This document shows, one piece after another, positions 55,199 to 64,000 of a stretch of DNA of 64,000 nucleotides. Source of the DNA: Clostridium kluyveri (GTDB lineage Bacteria; Bacillota; Clostridia; Clostridiales; Clostridiaceae); the NCBI RefSeq assembly GCF_001902295.1, contig NZ_CP018335.1:4216001-4280000 (forward strand), in the 5' to 3' direction. Numbering within the stretch: the first letter of the stretch is position 1; every line of letters starts with the position of its first letter. The translations under genes and the position numbers were made by a program. Under the pieces are notes generated by a model. It was not told the origin of the DNA, ran no database searches, and was given only the letters and a program-made list of their open reading frames with translations.

Positions 55199-55738
55199 TT
55201 GAATAGAGTAAAAGTCAATTATAAAAATCCTTTGTCCTATCATGAACTTGCCTATTTTCTAAAGAATTATATTAATAAAGATACTATTATTGTATGTATT
55301 GGTACCGATAGATATATAGGAGACTGTTTAGGTCCTTTGGTAGGTACTCTACTAAAGTGCAAACACTTTCCTCTGCCTACTTATGGTACAATTTCAGATC
55401 CTATACATGCTTTAAACATAGAAGACAAATTAAAACAAATAAAATCACTTCATCCCTATAGTACTATTATAGGGATAGATGCTTGTTTAGGAAATTTAGA
55501 AGCCATAGGAGAAATTCAAGTAAGGGACTTCCCTGTACATCCTGGTAAGGGCGTGGGAAAATCTCTTCCAAATGTAGGGGATTTTTCAATAATAGGCATA
55601 GTTGATTCAAATGAAAATGAAAATCTTTTTAATAATTCTAATAATATACGTCTCAATTTAATTTTAAATATGGCTGAAGTAATACTTTATTCATTAATTC
55701 ATTCATATTATTTATATTATAACAATATATTATCTTAA
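55199..55738 (+). CDS. yyaC: Spore protease YyaC
   Basis: About 179-residue sporulation protein of the YyaC family (GPR-like fold, no known catalysis in Bacillus). Conserved text: IIVCIGTDRYIGDCLGPLVGTLL, YGTISDPIHALN, YSTIIGIDACLG and FPVHPGKGVGKSLPNVGDFSI. The TTG at 55199 is chosen because AAGGAAGGTG sits about 8 bp upstream and would overlap GTG 55190. It follows structured repeat copy C. Confidence 0.82.
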   Translation: MNRVKVNYKNPLSYHELAYFLKNYINKDTIIVCIGTDRYIGDCLGPLVGTLLKCKHFPLPTYGTISDPIHALNIEDKLKQIKSLHPYSTIIGIDACLGNLEAIGEIQVRDFPVHPGKGVGKSLPNVGDFSIIGIVDSNENENLFNNSNNIRLNLILNMAEVILYSLIHSYYLYYNNILS

Positions 55739-55838
55739 GCCTATGCAATAAAAAAACTAACTCAACTAAACTTAATCTACAATATAATAAGTTAGAATTT
55801 ACCCCTTTAATATCTTAAAAATATATTTTTGTATACAT

Positions 55839-56870
55839 TTAATCTATTAATGTTATGTCATCACCGGTAAAAAAAACTTCCATCTTATCTAAATATTCAA
55901 GAACTTTGCCTGTGCCTAAAGCCACACAGGATATAGGGTCTTCAGCCACATAAACGGGTACTTTTGTAACTTCCCTTATTAAATCACTTAGCCCATTTAA
56001 CAATGCTCCTCCACCAGTCATAAAGATACCTTTTTCAGCTATATCTGCTGCTAATTCTGGTGGAGTCTTTTCTAATACTGCATGTGTTGTATCAGCTATA
56101 GAATTTACAATTTCCTTTAAAGCTATTCTCATTTCCTCTGAAGATACTGTTATGTTTTTAGGAAGTCCTGTAATCAAATCTCTTCCTCTTATTTCCATAG
56201 TCACTTCCTCTTCCCTGTCAAAGGCAGAACCTATATTTATTTTTAAATCCTCTGAAGTTCTTTCCCCAATCATCAATTTATGTTCTTTTCTGATATATTT
56301 CATTATGGCCTCATCAAATTTATCTCCTGCTATTTTTATAGAAGACCTTACAACTATTCCTCCTAGAGAAATCACTGCTACATCCGTAGTTCCTCCACCT
56401 ATATCTATTACCATATTACCACTGGCTTTAGTTATATCAATTCCTGCTCCTATAGCTGCAGCTAAAGGTTCTTCAATCAAGAATACCTTTTTTGCGCCTG
56501 CATTTTTAGCCGCATCAATTACAGCTCTCTTTTCAACTTCAGTAGATTCACAAGGGACACATACTACTATTCTAGGTGCCGACATTCTTTTTTTTCCACA
56601 AGCCTTACTTATAAAATACTTTAACATCTTTTCTGTTACATCATAATCAGATATAACCCCTTCCCTCAGTGGACGAATAGCCACAATATTTCCTGGTGTC
56701 CTCCCTATCATCTGCCATGCCTCTTCTCCCACAGCAAGTACTTTATTTTTAATCTTATCTATAGCAACAACTGAAGGTTCTTTTAAAATTACTCCCTTCC
56801 CTTTAATATAAACAAGTACTGTAGCTGTTCCCAAATCTATACCCATATCAGTTCCTATATTAAAAAACAT
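55839..56870 (-). CDS. mbl: MreB-like cell-shape actin homologue (Mbl)
   Basis: 343-residue actin-family protein: phosphate-1 MGIDLGTATVLVYIKGKG, phosphate-2 MVIDIGGGTTDVAVISLGG and the adenosine loop GIFMTGGGALLNGL. Polymerises under the membrane to guide wall synthesis. The gene lies directly after spoIIID, the usual position of mbl in Firmicutes, so mbl is preferred to mreB (which normally precedes mreCD). Confidence 0.85.
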   Translation of the reverse strand: MFFNIGTDMGIDLGTATVLVYIKGKGVILKEPSVVAIDKIKNKVLAVGEEAWQMIGRTPGNIVAIRPLREGVISDYDVTEKMLKYFISKACGKKRMSAPRIVVCVPCESTEVEKRAVIDAAKNAGAKKVFLIEEPLAAAIGAGIDITKASGNMVIDIGGGTTDVAVISLGGIVVRSSIKIAGDKFDEAIMKYIRKEHKLMIGERTSEDLKINIGSAFDREEEVTMEIRGRDLITGLPKNITVSSEEMRIALKEIVNSIADTTHAVLEKTPPELAADIAEKGIFMTGGGALLNGLSDLIREVTKVPVYVAEDPISCVALGTGKVLEYLDKMEVFFTGDDITLID

Positions 56871-56966
56871 TCCTTTTTCACTCCTAATCTTACTAGCTTT
56901 TCACAATAAAAATATAAATTATCATATTTATTATCATATCATATTCTAATTGTAATGGGAATGTTT

Positions 56967-57221
56967 TTACCCCTCAATAGCCTTATATTTCATCTTCGTA
57001 GCTTTTCCACCTCTTATATGCCTTTCTGCCTTGTTATAGTCCAATATATTCTTAGCTTCCTGGGCGATTTGCGGATTTATCTTTGGTAACCTTTCTGTCA
57101 TATCCTTGTGTATAGTACTTTTACTTACTCCAAAAACTTTAGCGGTTTTTCTTATAGTAGCTTTAGAACCTATTATATACTTGGCAACTTCTAAAACCCT
57201 TTCTTCAATATAATCTTTCAA
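56967..57221 (-). CDS. spoIIID: Stage III sporulation DNA-binding regulator SpoIIID
   Basis: 84-residue mother-cell transcription factor: VLEVAKYIIGSKATIRKTAKVFGVSKSTIHKDMTERL is the HTH, followed by a basic C terminus (KAERHIRGGKATKMKYK) that also contacts DNA. Full family length. Start RBS GGAG at 57226-57229. Transcribed towards mbl. Confidence 0.95.
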   Translation of the reverse strand: MKDYIEERVLEVAKYIIGSKATIRKTAKVFGVSKSTIHKDMTERLPKINPQIAQEAKNILDYNKAERHIRGGKATKMKYKAIEG

Positions 57222-57391
57222 ATTTATTCAACTCCTTTATACACTTCACCGCAATAAATAAAAAACTTCTAAAATATATTTATAAACACTTTCTATTTAT
57301 ATATAATCTATGTTCTCATAATTTTTCACAGTTGCTCGTCCCCCTATATTTATAAATATGCTCATTAACATTTTTAAATTCATGATGTGTT

Positions 57392-57424
57392 GGCCATTTC
57401 TCCATAAAATGGTGAGAAATGGCC
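57392..57424 (-). terminator. Hairpin after spoIIQ
   Basis: Perfect 11-bp inverted repeat GGCCATTTCTC / GAGAAATGGCC immediately downstream of the spoIIQ stop; no T-run but a strong stem. Confidence 0.55.
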
Positions 57425-57429
57425 TAATA

Positions 57430-58161
57430 CTAATATTTTATATATTTAGCTGGATCTACAAACTCACTGCCTTTTAAAATTGCAAAATGCAAATGATCTC
57501 CATATTTTTCATAGGCCGCTCTCAATGTACTTCTTCCTACTATTCCTATAGCAGTTCCTTTTTTCAATGTTTGCCCCACACTAACTTCAACATTATCGTC
57601 TAGGTTAGAATAGACAGTCTTTAACCCATTTTGATGATCTATAATAACTTCCACTCCATCTTGGGTTGCTTTATTTACTTCTTCTACTTTTCCATCCATA
57701 GCCGCAAATACAGGTTTTCCCAGCTTTGTTTGTATATCGTATCCTAAATTTGGTCTATAGGTACCTGTAGAATCCCAATATACAGGATCCTCAGAATATG
57801 CTCTTGCAATATTTCCTTCCACTGGCTTTTGAAAAGAAGTACTAACTGAACTAGATACACTTTTTGAAGTTTCTTCGGATTGATTAGTATTTGTTTTTTC
57901 GCTAGTATTTGTTTTTTCACTCTTTTTTACCTGGAGAGCATTATCATAATTAGAAGAAGGCTTTTCATCTGTTTGGGCTGTTTCTTTGGTCTGCTTTTGT
58001 TGTAAACTTACACTTTTCTGCAACTCAGCACTTTGATTCTTATTATTTCTAGCAGTTATTATTGCAACTGTTGCTACAACACAAAGACAAATAAATAAGA
58101 TTATATAAAAACCCTCCTTCTTTAAAAAGTTAAATGCTCTACTAAAAATTTTTCTGTCCAT
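57430..58161 (-). CDS. spoIIQ: Stage II sporulation protein Q-like LytM/M23 protein
   Basis: 243 residues: a short cytoplasmic tail, one transmembrane helix (residues 17-37), a Ser/Thr/Lys-rich stalk and a LytM domain (PVFAAMDGKVEEV..., GDHLHFAI). In sporulation it pairs with SpoIIIAH across the septum. The zinc motif HxxxD, the first LytM ligand, reads NLGYD, with Asn in place of His, while HLH is kept, so hydrolase activity is doubtful (as in B. subtilis SpoIIQ). Located between spoIIID and spoIID, which fits. Confidence 0.85.
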   Translation of the reverse strand: MDRKIFSRAFNFLKKEGFYIILFICLCVVATVAIITARNNKNQSAELQKSVSLQQKQTKETAQTDEKPSSNYDNALQVKKSEKTNTSEKTNTNQSEETSKSVSSSVSTSFQKPVEGNIARAYSEDPVYWDSTGTYRPNLGYDIQTKLGKPVFAAMDGKVEEVNKATQDGVEVIIDHQNGLKTVYSNLDDNVEVSVGQTLKKGTAIGIVGRSTLRAAYEKYGDHLHFAILKGSEFVDPAKYIKY

Positions 58162-58246
58162 ATGAACACCTCCTTTTTGTAGTTTGTCCAGACAATAACA
58201 AAAAATACATATTTTATAATTTTTTCTTCATAATTTTTGTAAAAAT

Positions 58247-58286
58247 AATAAAGAGACAAAATGAAATCTCATCTTATCTCTTTATT
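58247..58286 (-). terminator. Terminator after spoIID
   Basis: On the minus strand AATAAAGAGA / TCTCTTTATT hairpin followed by ATTTTTAC, just beyond the spoIID stop. Confidence 0.7.
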
Positions 58287-58306
58287 ATCTACTCCTTAGA
58301 TAAACT

Positions 58307-59344
58307 TTATTTATCATAAAATACTTCTAAATTTTGAAGTTCCGTCTTATTGTAATAATGAGCTAATATCTCTTTATAAGTCTTACCCTGCTTAGCCATA
58401 GCATTTGCTCCCCACTGACTCATTCCCACTCTATGGCCATATCCGACACACTCAATAATGATATCATCTTTAAAATATATATTAAAATCTGAAGAATTTA
58501 ATGACATAATAGTTCTAAATTTTGCTCCTGATATGGTAACTGATCCTAATTTAATTTCTTTAACAGACCCTCCTTCATTTCTAGATTCTATAGATACTTG
58601 ATTAGATAAATTTTTTATAGACAATCCTGAATTGGAGTATTGAGAATTTACTTTATCTACAAAATTGGCATAAGATACTTTTATAGAAGTCCTATACTTA
58701 GATGCATCTTCTTCACCAGGACTTTCTACACTCTTTAAATATTCTTCCCCCTTTCCAAATACATCCACTGCATTTTCCGTTTTTCCCCCACTTACCGCAA
58801 AATAATAAGGTTCCATAACCAATTCATTTTTATAAGTTAACACCTGGCCTGAAGTAACTTTTACTGCACTTACTATCTTATTCCAATACTCCTCTCTCTT
58901 AGACTCAGGCCAATTTTTCATTCTTTCATCTTTACTTGTAAATACTTGACACTTAACTGTATCACATACGTCCGCCCCTGTATTACTTTCGTATTTTTCC
59001 CCCCCATATATCTCCATATGGGCTGCTCCAAAAGTTCTAGCTGCTACAGCTTGGGCCTTAATTGCTTCTTCCGAAAATTCTGCTGGCATTTCGGCCGCTA
59101 CAACTCCTACTATGTATTCTTCTAAGTTCATTTTTTCTATTTTATTTTTTTCAGTTATATACACTTTTATATACTGTGGATTATAATTATAACTTTTACT
59201 TATGGATTTCATTAAAAATTCAGGTACGATGTATTGGCTAATTTTCATACCATTTATACCCACGGAAAGTAATATTATAAATGCTGTGCTCATGGATATT
59301 AAAATAATAAATTTTTTAAAAAAATTTATAATGTATCTTCTCAT
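58307..59344 (-). CDS. spoIID: Stage II sporulation protein D (peptidoglycan transglycosylase)
   Basis: 345 residues with an N-terminal membrane helix (residues 11-30) and the SpoIID core (EEYIVGVVAAEMPAEFSEEAIKAQAVAART, containing the catalytic Glu), QVFTSKDE and GHRVGMSQWGANAMAKQGKTYKEIL. Degrades peptidoglycan strands during engulfment with SpoIIP and SpoIIM. Follows murA, the conserved Firmicutes order. Confidence 0.93.
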   Translation of the reverse strand: MRRYIINFFKKFIILISMSTAFIILLSVGINGMKISQYIVPEFLMKSISKSYNYNPQYIKVYITEKNKIEKMNLEEYIVGVVAAEMPAEFSEEAIKAQAVAARTFGAAHMEIYGGEKYESNTGADVCDTVKCQVFTSKDERMKNWPESKREEYWNKIVSAVKVTSGQVLTYKNELVMEPYYFAVSGGKTENAVDVFGKGEEYLKSVESPGEEDASKYRTSIKVSYANFVDKVNSQYSNSGLSIKNLSNQVSIESRNEGGSVKEIKLGSVTISGAKFRTIMSLNSSDFNIYFKDDIIIECVGYGHRVGMSQWGANAMAKQGKTYKEILAHYYNKTELQNLEVFYDK

Positions 59345-59482
59345 TTTGTTCTCCCATATTATGACTTAATATATTTTTATTACATCATAATTTAAATTAT
59401 TCCACTGGAGACCTTTTGAATATTAAAAAAAGAAGAAAATTTTTGTTATTTTTTTCTCCTTTTTCTATTAACAATATAAAAA

Positions 59483-60742
59483 TTATTCATTTACCCTTTC
59501 AATATCAGCTCCTAATGATTTTAATTTTTTTTCAATATCTACATATCCTCTATCTATATGATATATATCTATAACTTCTGTTTTTCCTTCTGCTGCTAAT
59601 CCACAAAGTATGAGTGCTGCACCAGCTCTGAGATCCGTAGCTTTTACTTCTGCTCCTGTAAGCTTATCAACTCCTTCTATAACTGCACTTCTTCCATCTA
59701 TCTTTATATTTGCTCCCATTCTTTTCATTTCCATTACATGCATAAATCTATTTTCAAAAATGGTTTCAGTTATAATACTTGTACCTTTAACTGTACTTAA
59801 TAAACCAGTTACTTGTGATTGCATATCAGTAGGAAATCCTGGATAAGGCATGGTCTTAATATCTATAGGATTTAATTCTCTATTTCCATCTACAATTAAA
59901 CTATTTCCCTCGCATTTTATATATACCCCTGCCTCAGTAAGTTTAGCAATTATAGGCTTTAAATATTCCTCATTTATACCATTTATTCTAATCTTACTTT
60001 TTGTTATAGCTGCAGCTACCATAAATGTTCCTGACTCTATCCTATCACATATGGGGCTATGACTACTTCCTTTTAAATTTTTTACTCCTTTTATGTGAAT
60101 AGCTCTAGACCCTGCACCAGTAATATTTGCACCCATACTATTCAAAAAGTCTGCCAGATCCTTTATTTCCGGTTCTTCCGCTGCATTTTCTATTATAGTT
60201 TCCCCTTCAGCAGTTACTGCTGCCATCATTATATTTTCTGTAGCCCCTACTGATGGAAAATCCAAATATATTTTATTTCCTATTAATTTTTTAGCTTTTG
60301 CTTCCACAAATCCATGCTCTACATTTACCTTTGCACCAAGAGCAGCAAATCCTTTTAAATGTAAATCTATTGGTCTAGATCCAATATTACACCCTCCAGG
60401 AAGACATAATTTAAATCCTCCAAATCTGGATATCATAGGTCCCATTATTAAAAATGACGCCCTCATTTTTTTCACTAGTTCACTACAGGGATCGCAATAA
60501 CTTATATTAGAAGTATCTATAATAATCTTATTTAAATTTTTATCTATAATTACATCTGCAGATATACTTTTTAATATATTACTTATTACAAAAACATCTT
60601 CCAACATTGGAACATTATCTATAATGCATTTATCTCCACTTAAAATGGAAGCCGCTATAATGGGCAATACTGAATTTTTAGCAGCACTGATGTTAACTTC
60701 TCCATGGAGGCTACTTCCCCCCTTAATTACTATTTTACTCAT
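59483..60742 (-). CDS. murA: UDP-N-acetylglucosamine 1-carboxyvinyltransferase
   Basis: 419-residue first committed enzyme of peptidoglycan synthesis, transferring enolpyruvate from PEP to UDP-GlcNAc. It has KNSVLPIIAASILSGDK, the loop LPGGCNIGSRPIDLHL with the active-site Cys (fosfomycin target), and GFPTDMQSQ. Start preceded by GGAGGAACAC. Sits between ywmB and spoIID. Confidence 0.95.
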   Translation of the reverse strand: MSKIVIKGGSSLHGEVNISAAKNSVLPIIAASILSGDKCIIDNVPMLEDVFVISNILKSISADVIIDKNLNKIIIDTSNISYCDPCSELVKKMRASFLIMGPMISRFGGFKLCLPGGCNIGSRPIDLHLKGFAALGAKVNVEHGFVEAKAKKLIGNKIYLDFPSVGATENIMMAAVTAEGETIIENAAEEPEIKDLADFLNSMGANITGAGSRAIHIKGVKNLKGSSHSPICDRIESGTFMVAAAITKSKIRINGINEEYLKPIIAKLTEAGVYIKCEGNSLIVDGNRELNPIDIKTMPYPGFPTDMQSQVTGLLSTVKGTSIITETIFENRFMHVMEMKRMGANIKIDGRSAVIEGVDKLTGAEVKATDLRAGAALILCGLAAEGKTEVIDIYHIDRGYVDIEKKLKSLGADIERVNE

Positions 60743-61062
60743 AGTGTTCCTCCATTCTATAATTGCTGATATGTTAATTAATTTTTACCAATTCAATGAC
60801 TATTCTTTGACTATAAACAATGTTTATTTTTATATTAAATAGTATAAAAATAACTCACAAGTCAAAGATGGTAAACTCATTTCACTTAGAATTAAGGAAA
60901 TAAGATCCTTTGATAGTTTTCTATCACATAGGATTTTATTAACAAAATATTATGTAAAATAGCTTATTCAGCCCACAATTATTTTTGAACACATAATAAG
61001 TATTAAAGAGACAGTACCTATGCTTAAAATTAAAATCTATTATAATTCAATAATATATATTA
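60743..61062. other. Region between ywmB and murA
   Basis: No gene. A hairpin, ATCCTTTGATAG/CTATCACATAGGAT (about 60907-60935), may terminate ywmB transcription; the murA promoter is probably nearer its start but not resolved. Confidence 0.45.
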
Positions 61063-61797
61063 TTAATATGGCGCCATTATCTGTGGAGTTCCCATAATTA
61101 TATAAGTATCCATATCATATTTCATAACTGCATAATTAAAATCTATTAAATCTCCATTGCTTTGTATACTTTCATATCTATGGGTATATGCAGTATTAGT
61201 ATATCCCTCTTGTAAAGTCACAGTTTTAATATTACATGCATGCTGATATTCTAGAATTTCTTTTATCTGCTTATTTAAGGTTTCAACCTTTCCATTTTCA
61301 ACTTTTGCCTTAACATATTGAAAATATTTATACTTTTTTACTTCCTTTGGAATACATTTATTTAAATTGTTTTTTATATTTTTTAATTCGTATACATTAC
61401 TTTTTTGTACGATGTTAACCGTTACAATATTATAGTCTTCATATTTCACACTCTGTATATAACCTTCAACGTAGTCATTGTTAAAATCCACAGAATACAT
61501 TTGATCATTTTTACATACATTCTTATTTAATTTGTAATATTCATTTAATTTCATAAATATCTTGTTTGCCGTTTTTTCCCCACAATCAGTAGTAGTAAAA
61601 ACTAACATACCTCCCCATTCTGTGGGATAGCTGTGAGTTCTATCCAATATGTCTTTAAATAAGTCTACTTTTTCTAAAGAGGTGCTGTCTCTTTTAAATA
61701 TCTGCTTATTATAATGGCTGTTTACTGATGTTCCTAGATAACATTGAAAAGATATTAAATATATTATCAAAAAAAATATTATTCCTAGTTTCTTCAT
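61063..61797 (-). CDS. ywmB: YwmB-family protein (TATA-box-binding-like)
   Basis: About 244 residues with an N-terminal hydrophobic signal/anchor (MKKLGIIFFLIIYLISFQC) and an extracytoplasmic domain. Its position between atpC and murA is that of ywmB in Firmicutes, and the protein shows the family's two-repeat fold (TTTDCGEKTANKIF; NIVQKSN). Start at 61797; the ribosome site is weak. Role unknown. Confidence 0.7.
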   Translation of the reverse strand: MKKLGIIFFLIIYLISFQCYLGTSVNSHYNKQIFKRDSTSLEKVDLFKDILDRTHSYPTEWGGMLVFTTTDCGEKTANKIFMKLNEYYKLNKNVCKNDQMYSVDFNNDYVEGYIQSVKYEDYNIVTVNIVQKSNVYELKNIKNNLNKCIPKEVKKYKYFQYVKAKVENGKVETLNKQIKEILEYQHACNIKTVTLQEGYTNTAYTHRYESIQSNGDLIDFNYAVMKYDMDTYIIMGTPQIMAPY

Positions 61798-61993
61798 AAT
61801 AATGTAATTCTGCAAGTACTATACAGAACTTTTCACCTCCTTACCTTTACTTTAGAAATTATGGACAACTTTTCCATTACTATTCGCAAAAACTTTTATT
61901 TTATATTATTTTTACCTTCAAAAAATAAAAATTCCATAAGGAGGACCTTATATTAATATATAAATTTACATAATAGAATGTGCATATTTAAAC

Positions 61994-62050
61994 TAAAAAA
62001 ACACTATTAAGATTTATCACCTGTTACGGTGTTCTTAATAGTGTTTTTTA
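61994..62050 (-). terminator. Terminator of the ATP synthase operon
   Basis: Long hairpin AAACACTATTAAGA / TCTTAATAGTGTTT with T-rich ends on both strands, directly after atpC. Confidence 0.85.
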
Positions 62051-62078
62051 TTTTTACCAAATAGACTAATTTACTGAA

Positions 62079-62480
62079 TTATTTTAGTAGATTAATTCTA
62101 GCTAAGGCCCTATTTAACGCTAGCTGTGCTCTCTTTACATCTATTCCATCTTTTTTATGGGCCAATCTTTGTTCCGCTCTTCTTTTGGCCTCTTCTGCTC
62201 TTTTTAAGTCTATTTCTTCTGGCCATTCACAAACATCACATAAGATTTTCAATTCATTATTTTTTATTTCTAATATTCCATTTGAGGTAAATGCCTTTAA
62301 TTCCTTGCCGCCTTTTTCTATTATACGAGTATCTGTGGATTTCAAAGTAGTAATTAAAGGCATATGTCCCGGAAGAATAGTTATATTACCTTGAATGCTA
62401 TCTGTTATTACTTCTAATACCTCTCCTTTATAAAATTCTCTATCAGGAGTAAGGATAGTTAATTTCAGAACTTCTGCCAT
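62079..62480 (-). CDS. atpC: ATP synthase epsilon subunit
   Basis: 133 residues: the beta-sandwich N-terminal domain (LTILTPDREFYKGEVLEVITDS and IQGNITILPGHMPLITTL) and two C-terminal helices (RAEEAKRRAEQRLAHK; RAQLALNRALARINLLK). Rotor-stalk subunit of F1. Begins 50 bp downstream of atpD. Confidence 0.95.
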   Translation of the reverse strand: MAEVLKLTILTPDREFYKGEVLEVITDSIQGNITILPGHMPLITTLKSTDTRIIEKGGKELKAFTSNGILEIKNNELKILCDVCEWPEEIDLKRAEEAKRRAEQRLAHKKDGIDVKRAQLALNRALARINLLK

Positions 62481-62530
62481 ATTAATTCTCCTTTTTAAAG
62501 TACCTAAACTTTATCCTTTTTAACACACAT

Positions 62531-63925
62531 TTAACTTTTAACCATATTTTTAGCAGATTCAACAACTTCATCTATGCTTCCCTTAAACAAGAAAGCTGTC
62601 TCTGGTAAATCATCGTACTTACCTTCAAGTATTTCTTTAAAACCTCTTATAGTTTCTTTTATAGGTACATATTTTCCTTCATATCCTGTAAACTGTTCTG
62701 CCACAGAAAATGGCTGTGACAAAAATCTCTGTATTCTTCTCGCTCTTATAACTACCAATCTATCTTCTTCTGAAAGTTCGTCTACGCCTAAAATTGCTAT
62801 AATATCTTGAAGTTCACTATATCTTTCAAGTATATGTTTAACATCTGAAGCCACTTTATAATGTTCCTCCCCTACAACTCTAGGATCGAGTATTCTTGAT
62901 GTTGAAGCTAGTGGATCAACTGCAGGATAAATACCAATTTCTGATATAGACCTTGAAAGCACCGTAGTGGCATCAAGATGTGTAAAAGTTGTGGCTGGTG
63001 CCGGATCTGTTAAGTCGTCTGCTGGAACATATACTGCCTGAACAGAAGTAATAGATCCATGTTTTGTAGAAGTTATTCTCTCTTGAAGAGAACCCATTTC
63101 TGTGGCAAGTGTGGGTTGATATCCAACAGCACTAGGTATTCTTCCAAGTAATGCCGAAACTTCCGAACCTGCTTGAGTAAACCTGAATATGTTATCTATA
63201 AATAAAAGTACATCCTGTCCTTCATCTCTAAAGTGTTCCGCCATAGTAAGCCCTGTAAGTGCAACTCTCATTCTTGCACCTGGTGGTTCATTCATTTGTC
63301 CAAATACTAAGGCAGTTTTATTTATAACTCCTGATTCCTGCATTTCATAGTATAAATCATTACCTTCTCTGGTTCTTTCTCCTACACCCGTAAAGACAGA
63401 TAATCCACCATGTTCTTTTGCAATATTATTTATAAGTTCTTGTATAATAACTGTCTTACCTACACCTGCTCCGCCAAACAACCCTATTTTACCACCTTTT
63501 TGATATGGTGCAATGAGATCAATAACTTTGATACCCGTTTCAAACATTTCAGGTTTAACAGATTGATCTTCAAAACTTGGTGCCGGTCTATGAATAGGAG
63601 AATATTCATCTGCTTCTACTTCTCCATTTTCATCAATAGGCTGCCCTAACATATTAAAAAGTCTCCCTAAAACCGGTTTTCCAACAGGCACAGATATAGG
63701 TGCTCCAGTATCTAAAGCATCCATGCCTCTCATCAACCCATCTGTACTCTCCATAGATATAGTTCTTACTATATCATCACCTAAGTGCTGTGCTACTTCC
63801 GTAATAATTTTTGCATTTCCCGATTCTATACTTATGGCATTATATATATCTGGAAGGTTTTCTTCATCAAATTTTATATCCACTACAGGTCCTATAACCT
63901 GAACGACCTTGCCTATATTAGGCAT
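62531..63925 (-). CDS. atpD: ATP synthase beta subunit
   Basis: 464-residue catalytic F1 subunit: Walker A GGAGVGKT, GERTREGNDLYYEM, the LLFIDNIFRF Walker B and a C-terminal DELSEEDRL (DELSEED-type) segment. The start at 63925 (MPNIGKVVQ) is better placed than the ATG at 63931 because GGAGGG abuts the latter. Confidence 0.97.
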   Translation of the reverse strand: MPNIGKVVQVIGPVVDIKFDEENLPDIYNAISIESGNAKIITEVAQHLGDDIVRTISMESTDGLMRGMDALDTGAPISVPVGKPVLGRLFNMLGQPIDENGEVEADEYSPIHRPAPSFEDQSVKPEMFETGIKVIDLIAPYQKGGKIGLFGGAGVGKTVIIQELINNIAKEHGGLSVFTGVGERTREGNDLYYEMQESGVINKTALVFGQMNEPPGARMRVALTGLTMAEHFRDEGQDVLLFIDNIFRFTQAGSEVSALLGRIPSAVGYQPTLATEMGSLQERITSTKHGSITSVQAVYVPADDLTDPAPATTFTHLDATTVLSRSISEIGIYPAVDPLASTSRILDPRVVGEEHYKVASDVKHILERYSELQDIIAILGVDELSEEDRLVVIRARRIQRFLSQPFSVAEQFTGYEGKYVPIKETIRGFKEILEGKYDDLPETAFLFKGSIDEVVESAKNMVKS

Positions 63926-63937
63926 GAACATCCCTCC

Positions 63938-64000
63938 TTACTTTAGAGCTTCTGCTCCTCCAACTATTTCGGTTATTTCCTGCGTTATAGCAGTTTGTCT
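63938..64000 (-). CDS. atpG: ATP synthase gamma subunit, C-terminal end (partial)
   Basis: The last 20 codons read RQTAITQEITEIVGGAEALK before the stop at 63938; this is the conserved end of the F1 gamma subunit. The rest lies outside the window. Confidence 0.85.
   Translation of the reverse strand, partial: RQTAITQEITEIVGGAEALK

Overview
The window is low-GC Firmicutes DNA, almost certainly a spore-forming Clostridium sensu stricto. The evidence is AT-rich intergenic DNA, T-box, FMN and SAM riboswitch leaders, spoIIID, spoIIQ, spoIID, yyaC, an alpha/beta SASP and a Spo0E-like gene, and the order recD2-comF / hpf-secA-prfB / metK / mbl-spoIIID-spoIIQ-spoIID-murA-ywmB-atpC-atpD seen in clostridial chromosomes. 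It resembles the C. kluyveri / C. ljungdahlii group; the species is an inference.

Layout. 0.4-4.1 kb: fructose-bisphosphate aldolase, then a CYTH protein, a DUF5685-like protein, a DnaJ-domain protein and a small membrane protein. 4.1-7.2 kb: tRNA-Gln and leuS behind a leucine T-box. 7.2-15 kb: a RelQ-type alarmone synthetase, a DUF2225-like protein, a metallophosphoesterase, a FliK-like/FlhB-like pair, the riboflavin ECF component ribU under an FMN riboswitch, and tex. 15.2-21 kb: a MutS-like remnant and a MacAB-type export operon cut off from its likely partner (a YIP1 gene) by an insertion sequence. 21-25.5 kb: prfB (programmed +1 frameshift), secA, hpf.

25.6-46.4 kb is an accessory region rich in mobile DNA. 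It carries ilvE, a small FimB-sized tyrosine recombinase, an acyltransferase, SASP, UDP-galactopyranose mutase, a glycosyltransferase with a PAP2 enzyme, an IS3-family element with a 3-bp target duplication next to an integrase remnant, an HxlR regulator and a few small genes. It ends in a Russian-doll structure: a recombinase-in-trio (RIT) element inside the reverse transcriptase of a group II intron, which in turn sits at the start of a broken methyltransferase gene behind a T-box-like leader.

46.4-50.6 kb: a structured non-coding region that I interpret as the raiA-motif RNA, then comF, a degenerate ComFA-like helicase and recD2. In other clostridia this block directly adjoins hpf (raiA), so the roughly 20-kb region appears to be an insertion that pulled the raiA RNA away from its gene. 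50.9-52.9 kb: a decayed nitrogenase-component-1-like gene and an orphan substrate-binding lipoprotein. 52.9-54.8 kb: metK with its SAM-I riboswitch and five tRNA genes (Thr-Tyr-Val-Thr-Tyr). 55-64 kb: yyaC, then mbl, spoIIID, spoIIQ, spoIID, murA, ywmB and the 3' end of the ATP synthase operon.

The most interesting unexplained signal is a structured repeat present three times (about 1.32, 27.8 and 55.0 kb), each time just upstream of a gene and in that gene's orientation. The other highlights are the nested RIT/intron and the displaced raiA RNA.
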